Assembly (NCBI GenBank): GCA_902789735.1
Contig: CADAOZ010000006.1
Location: 1-64,000, forward strand
Reading direction: 5' to 3'
Length of the DNA: 64,000 nt
DNA from: an uncultured Lachnospiraceae bacterium
Lineage (GTDB): Bacteria; Bacillota; Clostridia; Lachnospirales; Lachnospiraceae
In this document: one piece after another, positions 16,301-24,950 of the stretch
Numbering within the stretch: the stretch's first letter is position 1
Layout of the letters: every line of letters begins with the position of its first letter
Notes under the pieces: model-generated
What the model was told of the DNA's origin: nothing
The model's input: the letters and a program-made list of their open reading frames with translations, nothing else
Database searches by the model: none
Position numbers and translations under genes: made by a program

Positions 16301-17371
16301 TCAGACAGCCTCCCCTTCCTGCTTGCGGGTCCTGAATTTCTTCGTGACCTCATAGATCTTATTGCGGACAGTCGGCGCGGACAGCACGACCAGGATGATG
16401 ACAACCACTGCCTTGTAGGCCGGCAGGGCGTCCGACTGTACATTGAATTTGAAAAGGGTCGTGGTCAGGGCCTGGATGACATAGGCGCCCAGGATGGAGG
16501 CCCACATATTGAACTTACCGCCGCTGAGGGCATTGCCGCCCAGGGCGACCGCCAGGATGGCGTCCATCTCGATATCCTTGGCGATGACTGAGTAGTTGAT
16601 GGTGGACAGGCGGCTGGTCTTGATCAGGGCCGCCACGGCAACGCACAGGCCCAGGATCACAAAAGACAGGATCTTGATGAAGACCGGATTGAGACCGTTG
16701 AGCCTGGCTGCCCTTTCGTTGATACCGACTGCCTGTACATAGAGGCCCAGGGTCGTGAACCGGAGCACCAGGAAGATGATCAGCACGCACAGGGCGGCGA
16801 TGAAGAAGGGCACCGGTATGGGAATGCCGGGGATCAGTCCTCCAAAATATTTAAAGGAGGGATCCTTGACGATGGGCAGCTGGTTGTTATTGATCCAGGC
16901 AGCGATGGAGCGGCCTGCCGTGTAGAGGATCAGGGTCGCCACCATGGGCTGGATCCGGAAGACCGCGACCAGGATGCCGTTGAAGGCACCAAAGAGAGCT
17001 GCGACCAGGCAGGCGACCAGGAAGGCCACAATGATCGGGGCCTGCATCTTGTCCGGCCTGGGGTTGGTCCCGCACAGGACACGCAGGATGACAGATCCCG
17101 CAATGGCAATGGCGGCGCCTACGGAAATATCCTGTCCGCCGCTGGCCGCCGTGACCAGGGTCATGCCGATGGCCAGGATGGCCAGCTCTGAGCCGTAGTC
17201 CAGGATGGTGATCAGGTAGCCGCTCAATACGGGATTGCCGGCACTGTTATAGCCCAGTGAGATCTTGAAAAAGGAGGGATCCGCGATGAGATTGAAGATC
17301 ATCAGGAGCAGCAGGGCTGCCAGCGGAATAAACAGCTGATTCCTGAAAAGGCCGGTTCCGGATTTTTTCAT
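16301..17371 (-). CDS. ytfT: Sugar ABC transporter permease, YtfT type
   Basis: This is the second BPD_transp_2 permease, 356 residues, with hydrophobic helices and motifs LAIGMTLVTAASGGQDISVG, GAFNGILVAVFRIQPMVATL and DAILAVALGGNALSGGKFN. Its ATG overlaps the ATPase gene stop (ATGA at 17368-17371) and its stop is one base before the next ATG. It is therefore fully embedded in the operon and translationally coupled on both sides. Gene order, rather than sequence alone, sets the YtfT label. Confidence 0.9.
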   Translation of the reverse strand: MKKSGTGLFRNQLFIPLAALLLLMIFNLIADPSFFKISLGYNSAGNPVLSGYLITILDYGSELAILAIGMTLVTAASGGQDISVGAAIAIAGSVILRVLCGTNPRPDKMQAPIIVAFLVACLVAALFGAFNGILVAVFRIQPMVATLILYTAGRSIAAWINNNQLPIVKDPSFKYFGGLIPGIPIPVPFFIAALCVLIIFLVLRFTTLGLYVQAVGINERAARLNGLNPVFIKILSFVILGLCVAVAALIKTSRLSTINYSVIAKDIEMDAILAVALGGNALSGGKFNMWASILGAYVIQALTTTLFKFNVQSDALPAYKAVVVIILVVLSAPTVRNKIYEVTKKFRTRKQEGEAV

Positions 17372-18885
17372 TCGCTCTCACCTCCCGCAATGGTACTCAT
17401 GATCTTTGACTGGTTCAGGTCTTTGCCGGAGAGCTCTCCGACTTTCTTCAGGTCCCGCATGACGATCAGTCTGGAGCAGGTCCTGAGCATCTCATCCGTC
17501 TCGGAGGAGATGAAGGTCACACCCATGCCTTCAGAGGCCAGTTTGAGGACCAGCTTCTGAATATCGGTCTTGGTACCGATATCGATGCCCCTGGTGGGCT
17601 CGTCCAGGATCAGATATTCCGGATGGGTCAGCAGCCATCTGGCTACAATGACCTTCTGCTGGTTGCCGCCGGACAGGGAGCCGATGGGTGTGTCCTCATC
17701 CGCTGTCTTGACGAACAGCATGTCTATGTATTCTTTGGCCAGTTTATATTGTTCCGCTTTCTTATAGGGTTTGAAGAATCCCTTCAGGACCTGAGAGGCC
17801 AGGATGATGTTCTCCCGGACGGACAGGTCTCCGATGATACCGTCCGCCTTGCGGTCCTCGGGCAGGTAGCCGATGCCCTGCTTCATGGCGTCGATGGGCT
17901 TGCGGATCTTGATGGGCTTTCCGTTCTTCTTTACGGTTCCAGCGACGACCCTGTCCGCGCCGAAAATGGCCCGTACGCATTCACTGCGGCCGGAGCCCAG
18001 CAGGCCGGTAAAGCCGTTGACCTCTCCCTTGTTGATATGGAAATCAAAAGGACGGATGCCTGTATTGGACTGGAGACCTTCCGCCTCGAACAGGGGCACC
18101 TGGTCTTTTGCGGCTGTCTCTTCGCCTGCCGCTTCTTTGATGGCGGACAGGTCATTCATTTCCTTGCCCAGCATCTTGCTGACCAGCTTGATCCTGGGAA
18201 GATTCTCAATCTCATACTCTCCCACCAGTTTGCCGTCCCGCAGGACCGTGATCCTGTCGCTGACCTCGTAGACCTGGTCCAGGAAGTGGGTCACAAAGAT
18301 GATGCCGACTCCCTTGGCCTTCAGGTTGCGCATCAGGCCGAAGAGCTTCTCCACTTCATTGTCGTCCAGGGAGGAGGTAGGCTCATCCAGGATCAGGACC
18401 TTGCATTCCATGTCCACGGCCCTGGCGATGGCGATCATCTGCTGGACCGCGATGGAGCAGCCTGACAGCTGCATATTGGCTCTGGCCGGGATGTCCAGGG
18501 ATTCCAGGATCTTGTTGGTTTCCCGGTTCATCTGTCCCCAGTTGAGGGTCGCCTTCTGGCTGCGGCCGATGAACATGTTCTCCGCCACGGTCAGGTTGGG
18601 GCACAGGGTGATCTCCTGGTACACGGTGCTGATGCCCGCCTTCTGGGCATCCTGGGGCGACCGGATCGAAATGGGTCCTTCATGGCCCTTCAGATAGATC
18701 TCCCCGCCGTCTTTGGCATAGACACCGGTCAGGACCTTGATCAGGGTCGATTTGCCGGCCCCGTTCTCGCCCATCAGCGCATGGATCTCTCCTTCCCGCA
18801 GGGTGAAATCTACATTCTGAAGTGCCTTTACGCCGGGAAAGACTTTGTCGATGTGATGCATTTCAAGAACAGCGTTTTCTGTCAT
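17368..18885 (-). CDS. ytfR: Sugar ABC transporter ATP-binding protein with two ABC domains (YtfR-like)
   Basis: The protein has 505 residues and two fused nucleotide-binding domains as in RbsA/MglA/YtfR. The first has Walker A GENGAGKST (~39-47), VYQEITLCPNLTVAENMFIG, a short signature region (LSGCSIAVQQM) and Walker B VLILDEPTSSLD. The second has a degenerate P-loop (GLLGSGRSE), a canonical signature (SLSGGNQQKV) and LILDEPTRGIDIG, as usual for this group. It energises the paired YtfT/YjfF permeases. A stable hairpin (18942-18988) lies between the first binding-protein gene and this one. Confidence 0.93.
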   Translation of the reverse strand: MTENAVLEMHHIDKVFPGVKALQNVDFTLREGEIHALMGENGAGKSTLIKVLTGVYAKDGGEIYLKGHEGPISIRSPQDAQKAGISTVYQEITLCPNLTVAENMFIGRSQKATLNWGQMNRETNKILESLDIPARANMQLSGCSIAVQQMIAIARAVDMECKVLILDEPTSSLDDNEVEKLFGLMRNLKAKGVGIIFVTHFLDQVYEVSDRITVLRDGKLVGEYEIENLPRIKLVSKMLGKEMNDLSAIKEAAGEETAAKDQVPLFEAEGLQSNTGIRPFDFHINKGEVNGFTGLLGSGRSECVRAIFGADRVVAGTVKKNGKPIKIRKPIDAMKQGIGYLPEDRKADGIIGDLSVRENIILASQVLKGFFKPYKKAEQYKLAKEYIDMLFVKTADEDTPIGSLSGGNQQKVIVARWLLTHPEYLILDEPTRGIDIGTKTDIQKLVLKLASEGMGVTFISSETDEMLRTCSRLIVMRDLKKVGELSGKDLNQSKIMSTIAGGESE

Positions 18886-18941
18886 ATATAGTCACCTCGA
18901 TCCATCCGCCGGTGAAAAACTTCTCCGCCGGACCTGTCAAA

Positions 18942-18988
18942 ACAGCGCGGCAGGGCGCGCGTTTAACGCATACGCTCTGCCGCGCTGT
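18942..18988 (-). promoter_or_regulatory. Intercistronic hairpin after the binding-protein gene
   Basis: ACAGCGCGGCAG and CTGCCGCGCTGT form a perfect 12-bp stem in the gap between the first binding-protein gene and the ATPase gene. On the minus strand only a short T4 follows, so it may be a partial terminator or a 3' stabiliser that raises the amount of binding protein over membrane parts. This arrangement is common in ABC sugar operons. Confidence 0.75.
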
Positions 18989-19058
18989 AAAATTTCAAAT
19001 TACTCTGTCCGCAGACCCGGATCTTTTATCGGATCTGTCTGTGTCAGCCGGTTCCGGA

Positions 19059-20075
19059 TCAGATGCCGTAGTTCTCAACGTCTTCCGCTGTGATGGTGGC
19101 AGCGTCAAAGCCCTTCTCTTCCATGATGATGACCTTCGGGTCGACGGTGCCGCCGGACTCCAGGGTCTTGATGACTTCATCGATGTAGGAAGCCTGGAAA
19201 GGATTGCACTGGCCGTCATAGTTCCAGTTGCCGTCCAGCAGCTCCTGCAGTGCCCACTTGTTGCAGTCAAAGCCCATGATGATGACATCGCCGTCTACGC
19301 CGTGGGAGATGTTGGCAGCGTCCAGAGCAGCGACAGCGCCCTTGGCCATATCGTCGTTCTCCGCGTAGATAACATTGAATTCAACGCCGGCGTCGATCTG
19401 GGACTGAACGATCTGCTGGGCTGTCTCCGCGTTCCACTCAGCGGTCTGCTGGGTCACAAGGCTCCAGTTGTCATTGGCTTCTACCATGTCGTTCAGAGCG
19501 CCGGTACGTCCCTGCTGGGCAGCGGAACCCATAACGCCCTGGATGTGGATGATCTTGTATTCATCCAGGCCCTGACCTGCCAGCCATTCAACGGCTGTCT
19601 GGCCTTCCTTGTCCATGTCGGAAACGATACTTGCTGTATATAGGTCTTCGCTGGCGTCGATGGTACGGTCGAAAAGGATGACACTGATGCCTTCATTCTG
19701 AGCATCCTGCAGTACGGAATCCCAGCCGGATGTATCCGCTGCGGAAAGGAGGAGATAGTCAACGCCGTCCTGGATGAACTTCTGGGCGGCTGCGATCTGC
19801 TCGTCGTTCTTCAGGGAATAAGCGAAAGAAGCGTCATAACCGTTCTCTTTTGTGAACATGGACTTCAGATCTTTGTCGTTGGCGGTACGATAGCCAGATT
19901 CGTTGGGGTCGTTATTGATGATACCGACCTTGATCAGGTCACTGCTGGCTTCCTGCGCTTCTGTGGTGGCTTCCGCCGCCGGCTCGTTTGAGCCGCCGCT
20001 TGAGGATCCGCCGCATGCCGCGAGGCTGACGGCCAGTACAGCTGTCATAAGGATTGCGATTGCTTTCTTCTTCAT
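19059..20075 (-). CDS. ytfQ: Sugar ABC transporter substrate-binding lipoprotein (YtfQ-like)
   Basis: First gene of the sugar operon. The 338-residue lipoprotein has MKKKAIAILMTAVLAVSLAA and lipobox LAAC, then a Ser/Gly/Glu linker. The binding fold shows VGIINNDPNESGYRTANDKD, VDYLLLSAADTSGWDSVLQD, IIHIQGVMGSAAQQGRTGAL, VIYAENDDMAKGAVAALDAA and QCNPFQASYIDEVI. The order and the GWDSVL and CNPFQ motifs match galactofuranose-type YtfQ, but the actual sugar is unproven. GGAGG-type ribosome site (AGGAGGATTATTTTT) precedes the ATG. The adjoining sensor kinase and regulator upstream on the same strand probably control it. Confidence 0.92.
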   Translation of the reverse strand: MKKKAIAILMTAVLAVSLAACGGSSSGGSNEPAAEATTEAQEASSDLIKVGIINNDPNESGYRTANDKDLKSMFTKENGYDASFAYSLKNDEQIAAAQKFIQDGVDYLLLSAADTSGWDSVLQDAQNEGISVILFDRTIDASEDLYTASIVSDMDKEGQTAVEWLAGQGLDEYKIIHIQGVMGSAAQQGRTGALNDMVEANDNWSLVTQQTAEWNAETAQQIVQSQIDAGVEFNVIYAENDDMAKGAVAALDAANISHGVDGDVIIMGFDCNKWALQELLDGNWNYDGQCNPFQASYIDEVIKTLESGGTVDPKVIIMEEKGFDAATITAEDVENYGI

Positions 20076-20252
20076 AAAAATAATCCTCCTGTTCTTAAAA
20101 ATGAAACCCCCTGTGACGCTTCCCGCGTCACCTTTTTGATTTGTTGGCTTCAGTTTATAAGAATACAGAAGGATTATGAATGGAATTGCTTTCGGAAACG
20201 GTTAAGCATTTCCCGATTCACTGCCGGCAGGTTGGAAATTCACGGAAAAAAG

Positions 20253-21782
20253 TTAATTTTCTTTGGGATTTGTGTCCTTGGAATCCGGATTCTTGGGGTC
20301 TGGATTCTTGGAATCTGTATCCATGGAATCTTTAAGATACTCTGTGACCAGGGGGAGCCTGACCGTCACCACGGTCCCCTCTTCATAGCGGCTGTCGATC
20401 TGCAGCCCGTAGCCCTCTCCGGCCCGCAGGCGGATCCTCTGGTTGACGTTATAGAGGCCGTATATGCCCATATCGGACGCTTCCGGCTCATTGATCCGCT
20501 TCCGGATCTGGGAGAGCCGCTCCGGCGGGATCCCGATGCCGTCATCCGAGACCATCAGGCACAGGCAGTCTTCCCGCTTCTCTCCGGTCACCCGGATGGT
20601 GCCCTTGCCGCGGCGGTTCTTGATGCCGTGATAGAGGGCGTTCTCCACCAGGGGCTGCAGGGTGATCTTGGGGATCCTGTAGGGATAAAGTTCCGCGGGG
20701 ACATCGATCTCATAGTCCAGGATATCCTGGTAGCGGACCTGCTGGATCTCCAGATAACTGCGGGCGTGCCGCAGCTCTTCCTCGATGGTAATGTTGTCCT
20801 TTCCTTCATTAAGGCTGGTCCGGAAGAAACGGGACAGGGAAGTGACCAGGCCGACGACCTTATCTTTCTCTTCCGCTTCCGCCAGCCAGATGATGGTGTC
20901 CAGGGTATTGTAGAGGAAATGGGGATTGATCTGGGCCTGGAGCAGCTCCAGCTCCGCCCGGCGCAGGTTCTCCTGCTCTCTGGTGACCTGGGCGATCAGC
21001 TCCTGGAGCTTGTCGATCATTTCATTGACGTCCTCGCCCAGTTCCCGGACCTCCGCGCCGTGTTCGATATGCGTGCGGACATCCAGATCGCCGTCGGTGA
21101 CCTGCCGGGTGACCCGGGAAATCTCATCGATGGGCCTTGTAATGGACCGGGGGATCACCGCCGAGAAAATGATCGTGATGATCAGCAGAATAAGGGTGCC
21201 GATGCCGGTGATTCCGACAAAGGTAATATTGAATCTGCGCAGCTGCCCCACCTGCTGCTGCATATGGCGGATCTCATTGAAGATATATTCGTTGAAGGTC
21301 TCCTGAATCAGGGAGGTCACGATCTGCACGTCATTCTCCCAGATCATCATATTCTCTTCATACCTGCTGCCTGTCTCCAGGTTCAGGGCAATGCTGTCAA
21401 TATAGCTCTGCAGGTTGTCCAGATATTTGTCAACGCTGGAAATTCTATCCAGGTTGTCGCCCGAATCCGTCAGGCCCTTCAGCTCCTCTACGATCCGGTT
21501 GGCTTCCGACAGCAGCTCCTCCAGCTCCGACTCCTCCAGGGTCTTGTTCTCCACGACCACCAGATAGGTCTCATAGTCAAAGTCTTCCTTGAATTCCAGG
21601 GAGAACTCACTGGCCACGCCGGCCGCCTCCAGGAGGCTCTGATAGCGCATGTTCTCGGTGTACATGCCAAGGACCGACAGGACCAGCAGGATCATCAGGG
21701 GCACCAGGATAATCATGTTGGAGACCCGGATCTTAAAAGCCAGGGTGGAATCCCTGTACATGTTTCGCAGTCTCTTCAGCAT
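20253..21782 (-). CDS. Sensor histidine kinase, YesM/LytS type
   Basis: The 509-residue protein has a membrane helix (~19-41), an outer domain rich in charged helices, a second helix (~193-213), a HAMP domain (RSITRPIDEISRVTRQVTDG) and a coiled coil. These are followed by the His_kinase motif INPHFLYNTLDTI (His ~287), the N-box LQPLVENALYHGI and the G-box DDGIGIP. This is the YesM arrangement, usually paired with an AraC-type regulator, which is indeed the next gene upstream (4 bp gap). The C-terminal 20 residues are a low-complexity NPDSK/NPDPK tail encoded by GGATTCTTGG-type repeats and probably not part of the fold. Likely controls the adjacent sugar operon. Confidence 0.93.
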   Translation of the reverse strand: MLKRLRNMYRDSTLAFKIRVSNMIILVPLMILLVLSVLGMYTENMRYQSLLEAAGVASEFSLEFKEDFDYETYLVVVENKTLEESELEELLSEANRIVEELKGLTDSGDNLDRISSVDKYLDNLQSYIDSIALNLETGSRYEENMMIWENDVQIVTSLIQETFNEYIFNEIRHMQQQVGQLRRFNITFVGITGIGTLILLIITIIFSAVIPRSITRPIDEISRVTRQVTDGDLDVRTHIEHGAEVRELGEDVNEMIDKLQELIAQVTREQENLRRAELELLQAQINPHFLYNTLDTIIWLAEAEEKDKVVGLVTSLSRFFRTSLNEGKDNITIEEELRHARSYLEIQQVRYQDILDYEIDVPAELYPYRIPKITLQPLVENALYHGIKNRRGKGTIRVTGEKREDCLCLMVSDDGIGIPPERLSQIRKRINEPEASDMGIYGLYNVNQRIRLRAGEGYGLQIDSRYEEGTVVTVRLPLVTEYLKDSMDTDSKNPDPKNPDSKDTNPKEN

Positions 21783-21785
21783 CGC

Positions 21786-23516
21786 TTATCCTCTCTGCCG
21801 CAGTTCATCGCCTATCCTGCTCTCTCTGTACTGGGCAGACGCCATGCCTGTGGCTTTCTCTCTGGACTGGGCGGGTGCCATGCCTGTGGCTTTCTCTCTG
21901 TACTGGGTGGGCGTCATGCCTGTGGCTTTCTCTCTGTACTGGGTGGGCGTCATGCCTGTGACTTTCTTGAACATGTAGGAAAAATAATGCGGATCTTTGT
22001 AGCCGGTCTCCTCGGCGATCTGGGAGCTCTTTTTGGAGGTACAGCAGAGGGCCTCTTTTGCTTTCCCGATCCTGTAATTGATCAGATATTTGCTCAGTGT
22101 CTCTCCGGTCTGCTGGCTGAAGATCACGCTCAGATGGCTGGGACTGAAATGGACCAGGTCCGCCAGGGTCTGCAGGGACAGATCCTCATCCGCGTAATTG
22201 GATTCGATATGGGCAATGACCTGATCGACCACATCCCTGTGGCGGTTGCCGGAGACAGAATTCCTGGCCCGGACCGCTTCCGTGACCAGCAGGCTGCAGT
22301 AGTCGCGCATGGCCCCGGTGGTGGTGCTGACCGCGGCATCCGGCGCCGGAATCCCGGTTTCGTCCATGCCGGAATCCAGCCTGGTCATGAATTCCCTGAC
22401 GATGAAGTAGATATCCATGGTGATATACTGACGGAACATCAGAGACTTGCCGCTCTCCCCTTCCAGGTGATCAAAGGTCTCATCGACAAAATAAGGGATT
22501 TCGGATTCCTCGCCGGTCTTGAGGAAATCCTGCAGCCTTGCCCGTTCGAAGGTATTGGGATTGACATGGACAAGGTCCGTATCCTCCCCGGCCGGTCCCC
22601 GGGGGCGGTCCTCCGCCCAGACCATGCCGCTGTTGCGGTCGAAGAAGCGGTGGGCATAGGCGGCCCTGGCCGTGTCAAAGCTGCGGGCGATCTCTCCGAC
22701 CCTGCCAGCGGCAAGGCCCACGCCCAGATAGTATTTGAGGCTTTTATATTTGCCGGCGATCCCGGTAAACCCTTCCGCGATCTGATTGACCCGGTCCCGC
22801 AGAGCCTCTTTTGAATCTGCCATGACCAGGATGGCATGGCCTTCCTCCTCCCGGTCAAAGGCGATGATCTTTTCCGCCTCGATCCAGGTCTCCAGCTCCG
22901 CCTGGGCCCGTTCCAGGCTGGCCGAGTATTCATCCTTGGATTTGGTCCGGCTCTCCAGGCCGGCCAGAATAATCTGATAGGCGGCCGCCTTCAGTTCGAT
23001 CTCCAGCTCCGACGCCTGTTCCAGGATCTCCGATACGGATCCGCTGCCGGTCACAAGACGGAGGAAGAAGTCCTTGCGGGCCTTTTTCAGGTCCTCCTCC
23101 ACATCCTTGCGGTACTGCTCCTGCATGGACCGCTCCCGCTGCTTCTCCTCGATCTGGTCCCGGATCTGGCCGATCTGCTCTATCAGCTCCGCGGGGCTGA
23201 TGGGTTTGGTCAGGAACCGGGAGACGCCCAGGTTGACGGCTTCCCTTGCGTAGCTGAATTCCGCGTAGCCCGACAGGATGATAATCTCAGTCTCCGGATA
23301 GTCCCGGCGCAGCTGCCTGGAAAGCTCCAGGCCGTCCATGAAGGGCATCTTGATATCCGTTATGACAATATCCGGCCGTGTCTTGTCGATCAGCGGCAGG
23401 GCCAGCTCCCCGTCGGGGGCCTCCCCAGCGAATTCATAGCCGTGCGCCTGCCAGTTTATTCTTTTGATTCCTTCCCGGACGACGTATTCGTCCTCCACAA
23501 GAAATATCTTCAGCAA
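21786..23516 (-). CDS. AraC-family response regulator (YesN type) with a repeated C-terminal tail
   Basis: The 576-residue protein begins with a receiver domain: MLKIFLVEDEYVVREG, phospho-acceptor Asp ~54 in VITDIKMPFMDG, and switch lysine in FLTKPISP. A long helical linker and a middle sensor-like region follow. The C-terminal DNA-binding domain has two helix-turn-helices (LSLQTLADLVHFSPSHLSVI and SSQIAEETGYKDPHYFSYMF). The usual ending, FKKVTGMTPTQYREK, is followed by three further imperfect copies of TGM-x-P-x-Q-x-REKA and then RIGDELRQRG. The extra copies come from a 36-bp DNA tandem repeat and lengthen the protein by about 45 residues past the normal end of the family. It is directly upstream of its kinase. 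Confidence 0.92.
   Translation of the reverse strand: MLKIFLVEDEYVVREGIKRINWQAHGYEFAGEAPDGELALPLIDKTRPDIVITDIKMPFMDGLELSRQLRRDYPETEIIILSGYAEFSYAREAVNLGVSRFLTKPISPAELIEQIGQIRDQIEEKQRERSMQEQYRKDVEEDLKKARKDFFLRLVTGSGSVSEILEQASELEIELKAAAYQIILAGLESRTKSKDEYSASLERAQAELETWIEAEKIIAFDREEEGHAILVMADSKEALRDRVNQIAEGFTGIAGKYKSLKYYLGVGLAAGRVGEIARSFDTARAAYAHRFFDRNSGMVWAEDRPRGPAGEDTDLVHVNPNTFERARLQDFLKTGEESEIPYFVDETFDHLEGESGKSLMFRQYITMDIYFIVREFMTRLDSGMDETGIPAPDAAVSTTTGAMRDYCSLLVTEAVRARNSVSGNRHRDVVDQVIAHIESNYADEDLSLQTLADLVHFSPSHLSVIFSQQTGETLSKYLINYRIGKAKEALCCTSKKSSQIAEETGYKDPHYFSYMFKKVTGMTPTQYREKATGMTPTQYREKATGMAPAQSREKATGMASAQYRESRIGDELRQRG
21815..21965 (-). repeat. 36-bp in-frame tandem repeat at the 3' end of the response regulator gene
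   Basis: Units are anchored by CATGCCTGTGGCTTTCTCTC at 21843, 21879, 21915 and 21951 (last with ACTTTC). They copy the codons of the final conserved AraC segment four times. Divergence increases toward the stop. Confidence 0.88.
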
Positions 23517-23580
23517 TGCTGTTACCTGCCCTTTCCGGCTGTATCAAAAAGTGTATATGGAAAAATGATTGTCGTATCCG

Positions 23581-24819
23581 TCAGAAGTCAAAAAAATCCT
23601 CGCTGGACTGCCACAGATTTGCCTGGGTCAGGTAAAGGTCATCAATCTCCAGCGCGGCCAGTCTCTTTTCGATCTCACTTAGCTGCTCCTCAAGGGACTG
23701 TCTGACGGCGTTCATATAGCGGTCCAGTTCTGCCTTCAGGTCCCGGCGGATCTTTTTGCTGTCCCTGACCAGGACCCTGAAATTGATGATGCTGTCCTTC
23801 AGTGTGGATTCCACCCGTTTGTCGCTGAGGATATCATTGAGGAACCGAATCCTCTCCTTGAGCAGATTGAGGTCGGCCGTGACCTGGGCTTCGACCGTCA
23901 GCAGGGCGTCAAAGCGGGCGCTCCCGGAGGTCTCGTAATCCTCCTGCCGCAGTTCGAATCCTATGATCGCGTATTTCTTCGACAGCTCCGAATAGTAATC
24001 CACCGCGTCTTTATACATGGCATTGATCTGGTTGGCCAGGTCTCTGACGAAGGCGGCGCAGTCCGCGTTAATTTCCCGTTCCAGCCGGTTGATTCTGGCC
24101 ATCCTGTTGAAGGGGACCATCAGATGTAATTTGTCCGGTTTTTTCAGAAGCTCCACCCGTTTCTGTTCAAACAGTTCTTCGAACTTTTTCCTGGCCTGGA
24201 AAGGTACCTTGCTCTTCAGGGAACCCCACATGTTGCGGATGATGGAGACCAGGATCTCCTCCCTGCCGAACTGTTCTACGGTACCGCCGATCAGCTTCTT
24301 GCGGACGTTGCTGACGAAGACAAAATTCCTGTCCTCCGGGGGCTCGATGCCCCGCCTGCGCAGCTCATTCTTAATGGTCTCCCGCAGGGTGATTCCGTCC
24401 GGGTCCTCCCTGTTCCTGCAGTGGGTCAGGGCGATGGTCAAATGGTTCTTCTCACGCAGCAGCTGACTCATGATGTCCAGCTCAAAATCCTCGATACGGG
24501 CGGATTTGGCGTTGAGGCAGAAAATGATGGTGTTGAACCAGTCGCTGATCTGCTTCCTGTCATGGTCCGCGATGGCGGCAAAGATAGTCTTCTTCCACTG
24601 ATCCGCTTTCTGAGCGCTGGGCTCCAGGCCCCAGGTGTCATAGATATGTATCTCAAAGTGCTCATCGTAGGGATAGACGAACTCTTTGATCTCCACTTTT
24701 GTGACCGGGGCGCCCACCCCCACTTCCTGCATTTCCCGGCCGAATATGTAATTGAGCAGGGAGCTTTTGCCGACCCCGGATTTTCCTATGATCAGTACAT
24801 TGGTCGTCTCTTTATTCAT
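23581..24819 (-). CDS. Dynamin/septin-like P-loop GTPase with long coiled-coil tail
   Basis: The 412-residue protein has G1 GKSGVGKSS (12-20), a G3 DTWG (61-64) and a G4-position motif LTHCRNRED (~131-139) in place of NKxD. An FVFVSN segment then sits where G5 is expected. The GTPase domain ends near ~215. The rest is predominantly charged helices (RMARINRLEREINADCAAFV, SRFDALLTVEAQ..., DSKKIRRDLKAELDRYMN), suggesting a coiled-coil stalk as in dynamin/GBP/IRG-like GTPases. There is no membrane helix. It sits 131 bp downstream of the patatin~GTPase gene on the same strand, and 64 bp upstream of the response regulator gene. I infer it works with the patatin fusion. Confidence 0.82.
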   Translation of the reverse strand: MNKETTNVLIIGKSGVGKSSLLNYIFGREMQEVGVGAPVTKVEIKEFVYPYDEHFEIHIYDTWGLEPSAQKADQWKKTIFAAIADHDRKQISDWFNTIIFCLNAKSARIEDFELDIMSQLLREKNHLTIALTHCRNREDPDGITLRETIKNELRRRGIEPPEDRNFVFVSNVRKKLIGGTVEQFGREEILVSIIRNMWGSLKSKVPFQARKKFEELFEQKRVELLKKPDKLHLMVPFNRMARINRLEREINADCAAFVRDLANQINAMYKDAVDYYSELSKKYAIIGFELRQEDYETSGSARFDALLTVEAQVTADLNLLKERIRFLNDILSDKRVESTLKDSIINFRVLVRDSKKIRRDLKAELDRYMNAVRQSLEEQLSEIEKRLAALEIDDLYLTQANLWQSSEDFFDF

Positions 24820-24876
24820 GGATCATCTCACCTTACGTCTGTGGTATCGAACGCGCTTTTAATTTTCAGTTTTTTT

Positions 24877-24942
24877 GGAATCTTTGAGATTTCTGGAATC
24901 TTTGAGATTTTTGGAATCTTTGAGATTTTTGGAATCTTCAGT
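24877..24942. repeat. 18-bp tandem repeats across the patatin-GTPase 3' end
   Basis: GGAATCTTTGAGATTTTT-type units begin at 24877, 24895, 24913 and 24931. Related units continue inside the coding end of the upstream gene (about 24975-25022), where they code the low-complexity NDSK/SDSN tail. The stop codon at 24951 thus lies within a repeat tract. Confidence 0.85.
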
Positions 24943-24950
24943 CTTCAAAA

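Noticed and set aside
20136-22814. 892-residue plus-strand open frame
   Set aside because: It is antisense to the kinase and response regulator genes, which carry clear motifs, and its translation has no family signature; an effect of codon use on the opposite strand.
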